This document shows positions 44,147 to 53,824 of a DNA stretch of 64,000 nt, piece after piece (positions within the stretch are counted from its first letter, which is position 1; the number at the start of each line of letters is the position of its first letter). The stretch covers positions 124,001 to 188,000 of the forward strand of contig OZ247499.1 of NCBI GenBank assembly GCA_965233625.1. Direction: 5' to 3'. Below the pieces are notes generated by a model. It had not been told where the DNA came from. It saw only the letters and a list, made by a program, of their open reading frames with translations, and did no database searches. This stretch comes from G965233625 sp965233625 (GTDB taxonomy: Bacteria; Planctomycetota; Planctomycetia; Pirellulales; Pirellulaceae). The position numbers and the translations under genes were made by a program.

Positions 44147-46519
44147 ATGTTGCGATTCTTTCAAGCCGCCCATTGCATCGCCTGGCGCTTCAGTTGTGCT
44201 TTTGTATTAGCACTCTGTTGCCTGCCCGCAACCGCCCAGGAGAAGGCGCCCGTTCAGCAACCGGGATGCCTTCAGCCTGATGGTTTTTTTATAGACGAAG
44301 TCTGGACCAAAGTTGGCGAAAGAACCTGTCTGAAGTGTCATAACAAACAGGGCGATGCTTCGAAGAGCAGCTTTCTCTTGCGTGACACACGCAGTGATAA
44401 AGCCAATCGCGCGGCCGCGATGGAGCACAATCGTGATGCGTTTCAACAGATCGCTTTAGCTAAGAGAGACCGTCAGCCTTTAATGCTGTTGAAGGTCACT
44501 GGCCAACTGGATCATGGCGGCGGCGAAGTGGTGGAAGAAGATTCAACCGCCTTCCGCATTCTCAGCCGTTTTGTCAGACGTGGCAGTGGTGAGCGCGATA
44601 ACACGGCGCCGGTTGCGGATGCAAACGCTCCCCCGTTCTTCGCAGGCGTTGAAATGATCTCGCCACGCAGATTGCTGCGACGTGTCACGCTGTCGTTGGC
44701 TGGACGGCTTCCCACTGCGGAGGAAATGTCGCGTGTTGAAAAAGGCGGTCTGCCGGCAATCGGGTTGATACTCGATTCTGTCATGAAAGAGGAAGCTTTT
44801 TACGACAGGCTGCGTGAAGCCTTCAACGATATCCTACTGACCGATGGATTTGACGGCGTTGCCGAAGGCGTCTTTAGCTACACGCATTTTCATAAGACAC
44901 GTAACTGGTACCAGAAGCTTGATCCAAATAAAGGCCGCAAGGGCGCCGATAGGCTGAGTTATTCGACCCCGGAAATGAGAGCCTATTACAAACTAGTGAA
45001 GCAGTACCGTCAGGCTATCCGGCGCGAACCCCTCGAACTGATATCGCACATTGTCCGCAACGAACGTCCGTTCACAGAGATTGTTACGGCGGACTACATC
45101 ATGGTTTCGCCTTATACAGCGCGTGGCTATGGCGTCTATGAGAAGCTGAAGGACCAGTTTGAAGACCCGGAAGATCCCTTTGAGTTCATAGCCACAAGGC
45201 TGCCCGCCCTGACGGATGACCGTAGTGGCAAAGTTGTTCAGCCAACGGAAACAGGATTCTATCCGCATGCGGGAATCGCCAGCACGTTTCAGTATTTGAA
45301 ACGGTATCCGACCACAGAGACCAACCGTAACCGGCTGCGCGTCCGGATGTACTTCGAGCATTTTCTGGGCGTTGATATTCTCGAACTGGCGCCACGCACG
45401 GGCGACGCAGCCGCGATCACCGCCAAGTACGAGATTCCAACGATGCAGGCGGCCAGCTGCGTTGTCTGTCATAAAACGCTCGACCCGGTTGCCGGTTTGT
45501 TTCAGGACTACTACGCGCTGGACGGCAAAGGCGTTTACCAGCCGCGCAAAGAGGGCTGGTACGAAGACATGTTTGGTCCGGGCGTTGCGGGCGAAGCGTT
45601 GCCTGCGGACCAGCGGTGGCGGTCTTTGCAGTGGCTCGGACAGCGGACAGCCAAAGACCCGCGTTTCGCCGTGGCGATGGTGAACCATGTGTGGTACATC
45701 CTCGCCGGTCGCAAGCCATTGCTGCCACCTGAAGATATTGACGCGCCGTCGTTCGCCGCCCAGCAACGGGCGTACCTCGCACAGCGGGATGAGTTTGAAC
45801 GCATTGCGGTCGTTTTCGCACAGTCAGAATTCAACTTGAAGGTTGTATTCAAAGAACTGGCAACATCGCCTTTCTACCGGGCTGATGGAGTATCGGCTAC
45901 TGCTTCCGGCCCGCAGCGCCGCGTTGAACTTGCTGACACCGGCGTTGCGCGACTGCTGACGCCAGAGCAGCTTGAACGCAAAATCTACGCCATCTTTGGA
46001 GCCAGATGGGGCAAGCTAACCGATCAGGAAAGCAAGCTCGGCATCCTCTACGGCGGTATAGATTCCAAAGAAATTACCGAGCGCAATACCGAACCAAGTG
46101 GAGCTATGGGCGCCATTCAGCGCATGATGGCCAATGACCTGGCTTGCCAGCACGTGGCGACGGATTTCGCGCTCGAAGCCAGCCAGCGCCGGCTGTTCCC
46201 AGAAATTGAGCCGGACGTTGTGCCCGGAGACAGCAAGGAGGGCGATGCCAGAATCCGGGCTGCAATCGTGCATCTGCATCAGTTGCTGCTGGGAAGATAC
46301 GACGACCCCGCAGGCGCCGAGGTGAAGCTAACCTATGAGTTGTTCGCCGGGATCGTCGCCGAAGCGAAATCGAAGAAAGGAATCGATCCTCGCGAAAGTT
46401 ACAGTTGCCAGTCCGGCCGTGAGGTCACGCCGCGGGACCCAGATCCGCATTACACCATCCGGGCATGGCGCGCGGTGGTCACTTATCTGCTCCGCCAGCA
46501 CGCGTTTCTCTACGAATAA
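44147..46519 (+). CDS. Planctomycete cytochrome-c/DUF1549-DUF1588-type protein
   Basis: A 790-residue exported protein (signal peptide CAFVLALCCLPATAQ). CxxCH motifs occur early (TCLKCHNKQGD) and in the middle (SCVVCHKTLDPVAGLFQDY). Between them lie a DUF1549-like helical region (RRLLRRVTLSLAGRLPTAEE) and later DUF1588-like parts. Such proteins are encoded together with DUF1501-like Tat proteins throughout planctomycetes, and here one follows after 15 bp. Their function is not established; they may belong to an extracellular or periplasmic redox/degradation complex. Confidence 0.8.
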   Translation: MLRFFQAAHCIAWRFSCAFVLALCCLPATAQEKAPVQQPGCLQPDGFFIDEVWTKVGERTCLKCHNKQGDASKSSFLLRDTRSDKANRAAAMEHNRDAFQQIALAKRDRQPLMLLKVTGQLDHGGGEVVEEDSTAFRILSRFVRRGSGERDNTAPVADANAPPFFAGVEMISPRRLLRRVTLSLAGRLPTAEEMSRVEKGGLPAIGLILDSVMKEEAFYDRLREAFNDILLTDGFDGVAEGVFSYTHFHKTRNWYQKLDPNKGRKGADRLSYSTPEMRAYYKLVKQYRQAIRREPLELISHIVRNERPFTEIVTADYIMVSPYTARGYGVYEKLKDQFEDPEDPFEFIATRLPALTDDRSGKVVQPTETGFYPHAGIASTFQYLKRYPTTETNRNRLRVRMYFEHFLGVDILELAPRTGDAAAITAKYEIPTMQAASCVVCHKTLDPVAGLFQDYYALDGKGVYQPRKEGWYEDMFGPGVAGEALPADQRWRSLQWLGQRTAKDPRFAVAMVNHVWYILAGRKPLLPPEDIDAPSFAAQQRAYLAQRDEFERIAVVFAQSEFNLKVVFKELATSPFYRADGVSATASGPQRRVELADTGVARLLTPEQLERKIYAIFGARWGKLTDQESKLGILYGGIDSKEITERNTEPSGAMGAIQRMMANDLACQHVATDFALEASQRRLFPEIEPDVVPGDSKEGDARIRAAIVHLHQLLLGRYDDPAGAEVKLTYELFAGIVAEAKSKKGIDPRESYSCQSGREVTPRDPDPHYTIRAWRAVVTYLLRQHAFLYE

Positions 46520-46534
46520 CCCAGGCAAACAAGC

Positions 46535-47839
46535 ATGGCTATGCATCGCAGAAACTTCTTAAAGCTTTGTGGAACCGCCGGTCTGGGGTTCGCCGCGCCT
46601 GTGGGGCTGTCGTCTATCTCTGCTGCGGACGAACCCAAAGGGCCGCCAGCTTATGAAGGTCCGTTCTACGTTGTCTTCAATGCATCGGGAGGTTGGGATA
46701 CGACCTACCTGATGGACCCGAAAGGCGTTAACGGCATCAACCGCCTTTACAAGCAAGGTGATATTCTTACCCAGGGCAATCACCTGCTGGCGCCCAATGC
46801 GAAGCATGTTCAGGCAGGCATGAGCAATGAGGATTTCTTCAAAACCTATGGCAACGAGTTGCTGGTCTTCAACGGTTTAGACTACTCCGTCAACAACCAT
46901 TCACCGTGTTCACGGTACATGGCAACCGGCAAGCTCGACAGCCTGGCTTATCCAACCTTCGCCGCCCTGGTTGCGGCGTGTCAGGGGCCAGAGTTCCCGC
47001 TGGCCTTTCTAACATTCGGCAACTATTCGGCCACAGGTAATCTGGTGCCGATGGCCAGAGTACCCTACTTAAGTTCGTTGAGCCGCCTTGCCAATGCCGA
47101 TGGAGTCCATGGCAACGCCCGCAGCCCGTATCACGATGATTTTGTCAGCGACCGCATCGAACGCGCTCTCGCCCGGCAGATGCAGACCCGCATTGAAAAG
47201 CCCCGGCTTCCCCGCGTGGAACGCTCGCAGGATATGCTTTACGCCGCGCAGATAAACTCCAAGGCGCTGCAACGCATTACACCTTACATCCCGCAATCGT
47301 CTCCTAAAGAGCGGCTCTCGCGGCAAGCCGATATCGCACTGGCTTCTTTTAAGGCAGGCGTATGTGTGTCAGCGAATCTGACGATCGGGCAGTTTGACAG
47401 TCATGCGAATAACGACCGCGATCAGATGAAGCTCCTGCCGGAACTGCTCGCGGGCGTTGACTACCTGATGAAGAAGGCTGAAGAGCTGAAGATCCGCGAC
47501 AAGTTAGTGATCGTGATGCAAAGCGAAATGGGGCGGACGCCTTCCTACAATAAGGGCGATGGCAAAGACCATTGGTCGATTGGCTCCGTCATGTTTATGG
47601 GAACCGGCATCCGCGGCAACCGCGTGGTCGGCGCCACCGATGAGAAGCAGTTCCTGGCGCCGGTCCATCCAGAGTCGCTCGCTTTAGACGCTGAAAATGG
47701 CGTACGCGTACGCCCAGAGCATATTCACCAGGCTCTGCGTCAGTTCGCTGGCATTGACGGGCATGCGTTCAGCAAGAAGTTTCCGCTGAAGGTTCCCGAT
47801 GGTGAGCAGCTTCAGCACCTGCTGAGACCGGCCTTGTGA
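46535..47839 (+). CDS. DUF1501-type Tat-exported protein
   Basis: A 434-residue protein with a clear Tat signal (HRRNFLKLCGTAGLGFAAPV). DUF1501 hallmarks: VVFNASGGWDTTYLMDPKG, NNHSPCSRYMATGKL, QFDSHANNDRDQ, IVMQSEMGRTPSYNKGDGKD and HWSIGSVMFMGTGIRG. The fold is alkaline-phosphatase/sulfatase-like. It is the usual partner of the cytochrome/DUF1549-type protein encoded directly upstream. Confidence 0.85.
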   Translation: MAMHRRNFLKLCGTAGLGFAAPVGLSSISAADEPKGPPAYEGPFYVVFNASGGWDTTYLMDPKGVNGINRLYKQGDILTQGNHLLAPNAKHVQAGMSNEDFFKTYGNELLVFNGLDYSVNNHSPCSRYMATGKLDSLAYPTFAALVAACQGPEFPLAFLTFGNYSATGNLVPMARVPYLSSLSRLANADGVHGNARSPYHDDFVSDRIERALARQMQTRIEKPRLPRVERSQDMLYAAQINSKALQRITPYIPQSSPKERLSRQADIALASFKAGVCVSANLTIGQFDSHANNDRDQMKLLPELLAGVDYLMKKAEELKIRDKLVIVMQSEMGRTPSYNKGDGKDHWSIGSVMFMGTGIRGNRVVGATDEKQFLAPVHPESLALDAENGVRVRPEHIHQALRQFAGIDGHAFSKKFPLKVPDGEQLQHLLRPAL

Positions 47840-47888
47840 CCAGCAGAACGCTTGCATTGTTTTTCGCCTTTCAAACCCGGAGTTAGAT

Positions 47889-48815
47889 TTGATCGTCCGC
47901 TATCAACGGCTTAGCTGCCTAATTTGTTTTCTCTTTATCGCGTTAAGTTGCCCGCTGCTCAAAGCTGAAGTTCCGGCGAACCTGCAGGATAAGAATCTGG
48001 TTGCGTGGTGTATCGTTCCGTTTGACGGGAAGAACCGCGGACCGGCTGAGCGGGCGAAGATGGTGAAGCAACTGGGGCTGACGCGGGTGGCGTACGATTG
48101 GCGGGCTAAGCATGTGCCGCAGTTTGAAGAAGAGATTCTTCAGTACAAGAAACACGGCCTTGAGATGTTCGCCTTCTGGGGAACGCACCCGGAGGCGTTA
48201 AGCCTGTTTAAGAAGCACGGCATCCACCCGCAGATCTGGCAGACGCTTCACGCTCCGTCCGCGGGTGCTCCCGCGCAACGGGTGCAAGCTGCCGCCAAAG
48301 CGTTGTTACCGCTGGTGCAGCAGACAAAGCACGCGGGTTGCCGGTTGGGACTTTACAATCACGGTGGCTGGGGTGGCGAGCCAGACAATATGATCGCTGT
48401 GTGCCAGTATCTAAGAGAACACCACAACGCGGACCATGTCGGGATTGTTTACAACCTGCACCACGGTCACGGGCATGTCGATGATTTTGCCGGTGTGCTG
48501 GCCCGTTTGAAGCCCTATCTACTGTGCTTGAATCTCAACGGCATGACCCACCAGGGCGATAAGAAAGGGAAGAAGATACTTCCGCTCAGCGCTGGTGAAC
48601 TGGACGTGAAGTTACTGCGGATCATTCACGATTCAAAGTACGCCGGGCCGGTCGGGATTATCGGCCACACTCAGGATGATGTTCAACAGCGTCTTCAGGA
48701 TAACCTGGACGGATTGCACTGGATGCTGCCACAGCTTGAAGGAAAGTCCGCAGGGCCGCTGCCGGAATTACGCACCTACCATCGCGAGCCAGAACCGGCC
48801 GCTGCTCCACGGTGA
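47889..48815 (+). CDS. Sugar-phosphate isomerase/epimerase-like TIM-barrel protein, exported
   Basis: A 308-residue protein starting at TTG with a signal peptide (CLICFLFIALSCPLLKA). The TIM-barrel pattern (TRVAYDWRAKHVPQFEEEIL, GCRLGLYNHGGWGGEPDNMI, VGIVYNLHHGHGHVDDF, CLNLNGMTHQGD, PVGIIGHTQDDV) matches the xylose-isomerase-like family; His/Glu/Asp residues could bind a metal. Planctomycetes encode many such exported proteins. Substrate unknown. Confidence 0.8.
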   Translation: MIVRYQRLSCLICFLFIALSCPLLKAEVPANLQDKNLVAWCIVPFDGKNRGPAERAKMVKQLGLTRVAYDWRAKHVPQFEEEILQYKKHGLEMFAFWGTHPEALSLFKKHGIHPQIWQTLHAPSAGAPAQRVQAAAKALLPLVQQTKHAGCRLGLYNHGGWGGEPDNMIAVCQYLREHHNADHVGIVYNLHHGHGHVDDFAGVLARLKPYLLCLNLNGMTHQGDKKGKKILPLSAGELDVKLLRIIHDSKYAGPVGIIGHTQDDVQQRLQDNLDGLHWMLPQLEGKSAGPLPELRTYHREPEPAAAPR

Positions 48816-48834
48816 CATAGAACAGTCACTCTGG

Positions 48835-50130
48835 TCATCCGAATAGAGCGGGCAGCACCTTGCCAGAGCGGACAATCATCACCGGGCGCCCGGTCTGGGT
48901 GTGGTACTCTTTGTGATAGTCAATTCCTAACGCGTGATAGAACGAAGCTGCGACTTGCTCTGGCGTAATGGGTTCGTTCGCCGGCCCCATTCCTTTATCA
49001 TCACTAGCGCCCAGAACCTGTCCGCCCCGTATTCCGCCGCCCGCCATTAATACCGAGAACGCCCGCGGCCAATGATCGCGGCCCGCTTTCGCGTTGATCT
49101 TCGGAGTGCGGCCAAATTCGCCCGTAACCAGCACTGCGGTCGATTCCAGCAGACCACGCTGGTCCAGGTTCCTGAGCAATGCAGAAAGTCCCTGGTCGAA
49201 GGCTGGCAGCAGACTGTCTTTGCATTTTTTGAAGTTGCCCGTGTGCGTATCCCAGCCGCTGAAGGTCACGGTGGAAAAACGCACTCCAGCTTCAATCAAC
49301 CGCATCGAGAGCAGGCAGCTTTGTCCGAACCGGCTGCCACCAAATTCGGCAGCGATGCTGGCGGGTTCGCGGCTGGTATCGAACGCGTTTCGCGCTTGTG
49401 GTGAACTAATTACCGAATACGCCTCGCGGTCGAATTGATCCATGCCGTCCACAACCGCGCTCTTTGTCTTCAGTTCAGCGAACGCATTGTCCACACGCTG
49501 CAGGAGCTGGCGCCGCGACTGAAATTGTTCGACGGTCAGTCCGCCTTCCAGAGAGATGCCCCGCACGCTGAAAGGTTTGCCGCTTCGCGGTGTGTCATTG
49601 GTGTTCAGCGGAGCGTGTCGCACGCCCAGATAGCCAGCCGTCTGCGGCGTCCTGGGAATGGCAACGTAGTGCGGCAAGCGTTTATCACCGGGCAACTCTT
49701 TGCTGACGACGGCGCCGTAACCGGGATAAACCAGCGATGGCACGGGACGGTTTCCCGTCGAAAGATAATTCGTTCCCAGTTCATGACCGGCGAGTGTGTG
49801 ACTCACGCCGCGGAGTACGGCGTACTTGTCGGCGCATGCAGCCAGTCCTGGCAGATGTTCGCATATAGAAAGTCCGGCGACATTGGTTGAGACAGGTTGA
49901 AACTCTCCGCGGACTTCTGCCGGTGCGTCCGGTTTCATGTCGAACGTGTCAAGATGCGGCGGTCCACCGCCCAGCCAGATCACAATCGCGGACTTGGCGG
50001 TCTGACGTCCAGGTTCCGCCGCAGCGGCGTTTCGTAGATATCCACCAAGTGTCAGCCCCAACGATCCGAGCATGCCGGCCTGAAGAAGATCACGGCGCCG
50101 GATTCCATCACAGAAGCGATGTGTTTTCAT
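48835..50130 (-). CDS. DUF1501 protein, Tat-exported
   Basis: A 431-residue protein with a Tat-like leader (RRRDLLQAGMLGSLGLTLGG). DUF1501 landmarks include IVIWLGGGPPHLDTFDMKPD, YAVLRGVSHTLAGHELGTNY, TFSGWDTHTGNFKKCK and VLVTGEFGRTPKINAKAGRD. It follows the DUF1549/DUF1553 gene by 21 bp, the standard planctomycete pair. Enzymatic activity is unproven; the fold is alkaline-phosphatase-like. Confidence 0.9.
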   Translation of the reverse strand: MKTHRFCDGIRRRDLLQAGMLGSLGLTLGGYLRNAAAAEPGRQTAKSAIVIWLGGGPPHLDTFDMKPDAPAEVRGEFQPVSTNVAGLSICEHLPGLAACADKYAVLRGVSHTLAGHELGTNYLSTGNRPVPSLVYPGYGAVVSKELPGDKRLPHYVAIPRTPQTAGYLGVRHAPLNTNDTPRSGKPFSVRGISLEGGLTVEQFQSRRQLLQRVDNAFAELKTKSAVVDGMDQFDREAYSVISSPQARNAFDTSREPASIAAEFGGSRFGQSCLLSMRLIEAGVRFSTVTFSGWDTHTGNFKKCKDSLLPAFDQGLSALLRNLDQRGLLESTAVLVTGEFGRTPKINAKAGRDHWPRAFSVLMAGGGIRGGQVLGASDDKGMGPANEPITPEQVAASFYHALGIDYHKEYHTQTGRPVMIVRSGKVLPALFG

Positions 50131-50151
50131 GTTAATTCACCCAGCGGTCTC

Positions 50152-52614
50152 TTAATGATTGAGTAGGAACTCTTTGGAATTTAGCAGAGCCCAAAGCAAA
50201 TCACGGAGCCCTGCAATTTCGTCCAAGGCGTTTCTTAAGTGTTGTTGTCCGAATGCCAGTTCCTCGTCCCGCGGAAGGCGGCTGAAGGTCCTGAGATATG
50301 CCTGGCGGATGAGGTCATCGGATTGCTGCTGTATCTTTGACGCATCCTGTTTCTTCAGTTCCGCCAACCAGCCGTCTTTGCGGTCTAGGAGGGCGTAGAT
50401 TTCGGCGTCGTTCCGCAGGTAGATGGTTTGCAGCAGACTTGGCTCGTTGGACCGTTCGCAATCACAATTCTGTTCGCGAGGTGGTTTGCCGAACAGCTTC
50501 AACGCGTATTTGGCGTTCCGGCTTTCGGCTACTTCGGGAAAGCCAATCTGGCGGCGCCGGACCTGGTCTGCAGCCGTCTGCATTGCAGTTTGGTCTTGAA
50601 GTGTCGCCGTTGCGAAGCGGAGATTATCAAACGTTACCTCGGCAGGCATGCGGCGGACGAGCGCGCGGCTGAAGTTCTGCTGGTCGTGAATATTGGTCGG
50701 GTGTGGCTTGTAACTGGCTTGATACGTCCTGCTCTGCGTAATCGTCTTGTGTAGCCATTTTAGGTCGTAGCCGTTGGCGACAAACTGATCTGCCAGATAG
50801 TCTAGCAGGGGTTTGTTGGTGGGCGGATTGGCAAGATTCATATCGTCCGGCGGATTAACAATCCCGATGCCGAAATAGCCGGCCCAGATGCGGTTCACAA
50901 TCGTGCGGGCGAAGTACGGATTCTCTTTTTCCCGCAGCCACTGCATCACGGGTTCGCGCGGGTCTTGATATTGTTCGGCAAGCACGGCCTCTCCGCCAAG
51001 CAGCCTCGGCGTGATCACGCGGCCCGTGGGGTTTTTCTTTGTGGGCCGGGGGCGGCGTTTCTGCCAGTCCGGCGCCGTGATCTCGCCCCAGGGAACCGTC
51101 GTGCCCTTCTTGGCGAGGCTGGCGAACAAGCGTTTGTATCCGCCGCTGTCCTGATCGGCAGTCAGCCCCAGCTTTTCCTTAAGCACTTTGATTTCTCCGC
51201 GGCGCCCCGACTGGCGGAATCGTACTTCGCTGAAGAAGCTCTGGAAATCCTGATAGTCTGCCTGCGACCACTGGTCGTAAGGGTGCTTGTGACATTCCGC
51301 GCATTCCAGCCGGACGCCGAGAAATGCGTAACTAAATCGCAGCGTTTGCGGCGGGCTGAAGCGGCCCCTGCTCCAGAAATAGGGCATGTGGTCGCGGCGG
51401 GTGAAGTCCGCTGGATTTTTCTCGCGGAAGTAGGAAGTCATTTCCTCGAAGTATTTGTCGTTGGACTGGCCTGGTCGACGGCTTTTGGCCATTACGATGC
51501 CTTCCACCATATCGTCATAAGGCACATTGTCCGCGACACGGCGGTAGATCCAGTCGTGCCACAATTCTGACTTCTCACGCCTTAGCCCCTGCTCGCCGCC
51601 GACTGGTAGGTTCTCTTCGGTGTTGCCCGTCCAGTCACACAGCCGTGTTGTCATCCAGGCTGCATAGGATGGCCGTGCGAGTAATTCGTCAATTTTTTTG
51701 TTGCGTTTGTCGGGCGACTTGTCAGTCAGAAACCGGGTGATTTCATCCGGCGCCGGCAGCGTGCCGGTGAGGTCCAGACTCACCCGGCGCAGGAATTCCG
51801 CGTCGGTGCACAGACCAGATGGAACGATGCCTACCTTCTTGAGTTTTTGAACCACCAGACGATCGATTTCCGTCGGCGCTGGTACATCTGGATAGTTCTT
51901 GCCAACGCGATCCGACACCGGGCGGATGACCTGTGCGGATGCGATGCCGTTATCGTAGAAAGCCACCACATGCGTATCGCCCTGCCCGGCAGCCCTTACC
52001 ACGCCGCTTTCATTGACGGTGGCGATTGAATCGTCATTGGTCTGAAACCGGCACAGCGGCGTCACATCCTCCCGCGTGCCATCACTCCACAACGCGACTA
52101 TCTTCAGCGGTGAAGTTTCCCCGGCTTTCTGGAAAATGATTTCACCGGGCGTAATTTCCAGCGCAGCGAGTTCCGCATGCTCTTCCTCTCGCCCCTTCGC
52201 GCCAGCTTTGATCCAGCGCTGAAGCAGGTCGTATTCCCATCCATCTGGTGAGAACCGCTTGCCGCCCTCGTGATCAATCGCCAGTGTTGGCTTTTGCAGG
52301 ATTAAACTTTTGGCGGGTTGCGTACTATCGACTCTTGCGACTTCACCCTGAGTTAATGCGCTATGATCCGCGGCAAAGTCGTAGCCAAACAGCGACAGCC
52401 GGAAGCCGCCCTGCCCTTGAAACGAACCGTGGCAAGCCCGCCCGTTACAGCCGAGACGGCCCAGCAACGGCACCACGTGGCGTTGGAAACCAGGAACCTC
52501 CGTCGTCTCTTTCTTCCCAAAACGCTGACTTACCGGGGGCAGTTCTTCTGCGGCCAGGAGTGAAGTCCCGGGAAGCAGGCAGAGTAGTATGGTGAACCAT
52601 CGTGAACGCATCAT
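50152..52614 (-). CDS. DUF1549/DUF1553 protein with Ig-like domain
   Basis: About 820 residues from the ATG at 52614 (MMRSRWFTILLCLLPGTSLL), which gives a signal peptide; the longer frame adds 52 residues without sense. Order: a CX4CH heme-like segment (LGCNGRACHG), a Big-2/Ig-like domain (about 160-250), DUF1549 (IDRLVVQKLKKVGIVPSGLC, RRVSLDLTGTLPAPDEI) and DUF1553 (TIVNRIWAGYFGIGIVNPPD, LKWLHKTITQSRTYQASY). The spacing Cys-4-Cys-His differs from CxxCH but is common in this family. Partner of the DUF1501 gene downstream. Confidence 0.9.
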   Translation of the reverse strand: MMRSRWFTILLCLLPGTSLLAAEELPPVSQRFGKKETTEVPGFQRHVVPLLGRLGCNGRACHGSFQGQGGFRLSLFGYDFAADHSALTQGEVARVDSTQPAKSLILQKPTLAIDHEGGKRFSPDGWEYDLLQRWIKAGAKGREEEHAELAALEITPGEIIFQKAGETSPLKIVALWSDGTREDVTPLCRFQTNDDSIATVNESGVVRAAGQGDTHVVAFYDNGIASAQVIRPVSDRVGKNYPDVPAPTEIDRLVVQKLKKVGIVPSGLCTDAEFLRRVSLDLTGTLPAPDEITRFLTDKSPDKRNKKIDELLARPSYAAWMTTRLCDWTGNTEENLPVGGEQGLRREKSELWHDWIYRRVADNVPYDDMVEGIVMAKSRRPGQSNDKYFEEMTSYFREKNPADFTRRDHMPYFWSRGRFSPPQTLRFSYAFLGVRLECAECHKHPYDQWSQADYQDFQSFFSEVRFRQSGRRGEIKVLKEKLGLTADQDSGGYKRLFASLAKKGTTVPWGEITAPDWQKRRPRPTKKNPTGRVITPRLLGGEAVLAEQYQDPREPVMQWLREKENPYFARTIVNRIWAGYFGIGIVNPPDDMNLANPPTNKPLLDYLADQFVANGYDLKWLHKTITQSRTYQASYKPHPTNIHDQQNFSRALVRRMPAEVTFDNLRFATATLQDQTAMQTAADQVRRRQIGFPEVAESRNAKYALKLFGKPPREQNCDCERSNEPSLLQTIYLRNDAEIYALLDRKDGWLAELKKQDASKIQQQSDDLIRQAYLRTFSRLPRDEELAFGQQHLRNALDEIAGLRDLLWALLNSKEFLLNH

Positions 52615-52793
52615 TCGTCTTCTCATACGCCGGTAACTCGATCCGTTCACAAGCCAGAAACATACGGTACGATGAACGCAGCAGAGCACGTCGGCGCCGC
52701 GTTCCGCATGCTCATAACACAGTACCTGATTGCTCTGGCGATCGCGAGCGAAACTGATGGGCGCGTCCACAAAATAACAACGCAGAAAACAGC

Positions 52794-53807
52794 GTGAAGA
52801 AATCTATGAACATTCAGATTCGCATCTTTCTGTTAACCGGGATCGCATGCCTGCTTACTTCTGCCAGCCTGTCGCATGCTAAAGAGCCTGTTACTCCAAA
52901 GGGCGGCGCACTTGGTGGACAGCGGCCAAGGGTGATCATTTCCTCCGATATCGGCGGGTCTGACCCGGACGATTTTCAATCGTTTGTGCATCTCTTTCTT
53001 TATGCCGATGTGCTAGACCTGGAGGGGCTTATTTCGTCTCCACCGCATGCCGGTCGCGCTGAAAATATCCTGGAAGCGATCGATGCGTACGAGAAGGACT
53101 ACGCAAACCTGAAGAATTATGCTGAGAATTTTCCCGCACCAGACGCGTTGCGGCGCATCACCAAACAGGGGGCAACGGCGCCGGCGCCAGACCGTGGGTG
53201 GAGCACTGCGACAAGCGGGTCAAAGTGGATCATCGCCCGTGCAAAAACCAAGGACGAGCGACCGCTATGGGTGCTGGTGTGGGGGAGCATGACGGACGTT
53301 GCCCAGGCGGTGCACGATGACCCCTCGATTAAAAGTAAGTTACGCATCTACTCCATCGGTTCCTGGAATACGCAGCAGGATCGCGCCGCGCGGGACTACG
53401 TGTTCAAAAATCATACCGACTTATGGTGGATTGAGAGCAACACGACATTCCGGGGCATGTACATGGGTGGCAAGCAGGACGGCGAGTGGGGAAACCGCCG
53501 TTTTGTCGACACCTATGTCAAAGGTCACGGCGCGCTTGGCGAACTCTTTGCGCAGAAGAAACGCGACATCAAAATGGGCGACACACCATCGCTGCTTTAT
53601 CTCCTGCGTGGGAAAGCTGAAGACCCTACGTCCAGCCATTGGGGCGGTGCATTTGTGAAAACCAGCCACGGTCCGAACTATTGGACGGACAATCCCGACC
53701 GCACATTGTCCGAACGTGGCCGCGCTGGAGCGAAAACCGTTAACCGCTGGCGAATCGAATACCTGCGTGACTGGCGGAAGCGGATGTCGTGGGCGTTGCA
53801 ACGCTGA
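52794..53807 (+). CDS. DUF1593-type nucleoside-hydrolase-like protein, secreted
   Basis: A 337-residue protein with signal peptide (FLLTGIACLLTSASLSHA). RVIISSDIGGSDPDDFQSFV resembles the calcium-binding DxDxxxDD motif of nucleoside hydrolases, and LEGLISSPPHAGRAENILEA, PLWVLVWGSMTDVAQA and KLRIYSIGSWNTQQD fit the DUF1593 family. Probably releases or binds sugars or nucleosides outside the cytoplasm. Single gene. Confidence 0.8.
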   Translation: MKKSMNIQIRIFLLTGIACLLTSASLSHAKEPVTPKGGALGGQRPRVIISSDIGGSDPDDFQSFVHLFLYADVLDLEGLISSPPHAGRAENILEAIDAYEKDYANLKNYAENFPAPDALRRITKQGATAPAPDRGWSTATSGSKWIIARAKTKDERPLWVLVWGSMTDVAQAVHDDPSIKSKLRIYSIGSWNTQQDRAARDYVFKNHTDLWWIESNTTFRGMYMGGKQDGEWGNRRFVDTYVKGHGALGELFAQKKRDIKMGDTPSLLYLLRGKAEDPTSSHWGGAFVKTSHGPNYWTDNPDRTLSERGRAGAKTVNRWRIEYLRDWRKRMSWALQR

Positions 53808-53824
53808 AGCTGCGATATCAAATA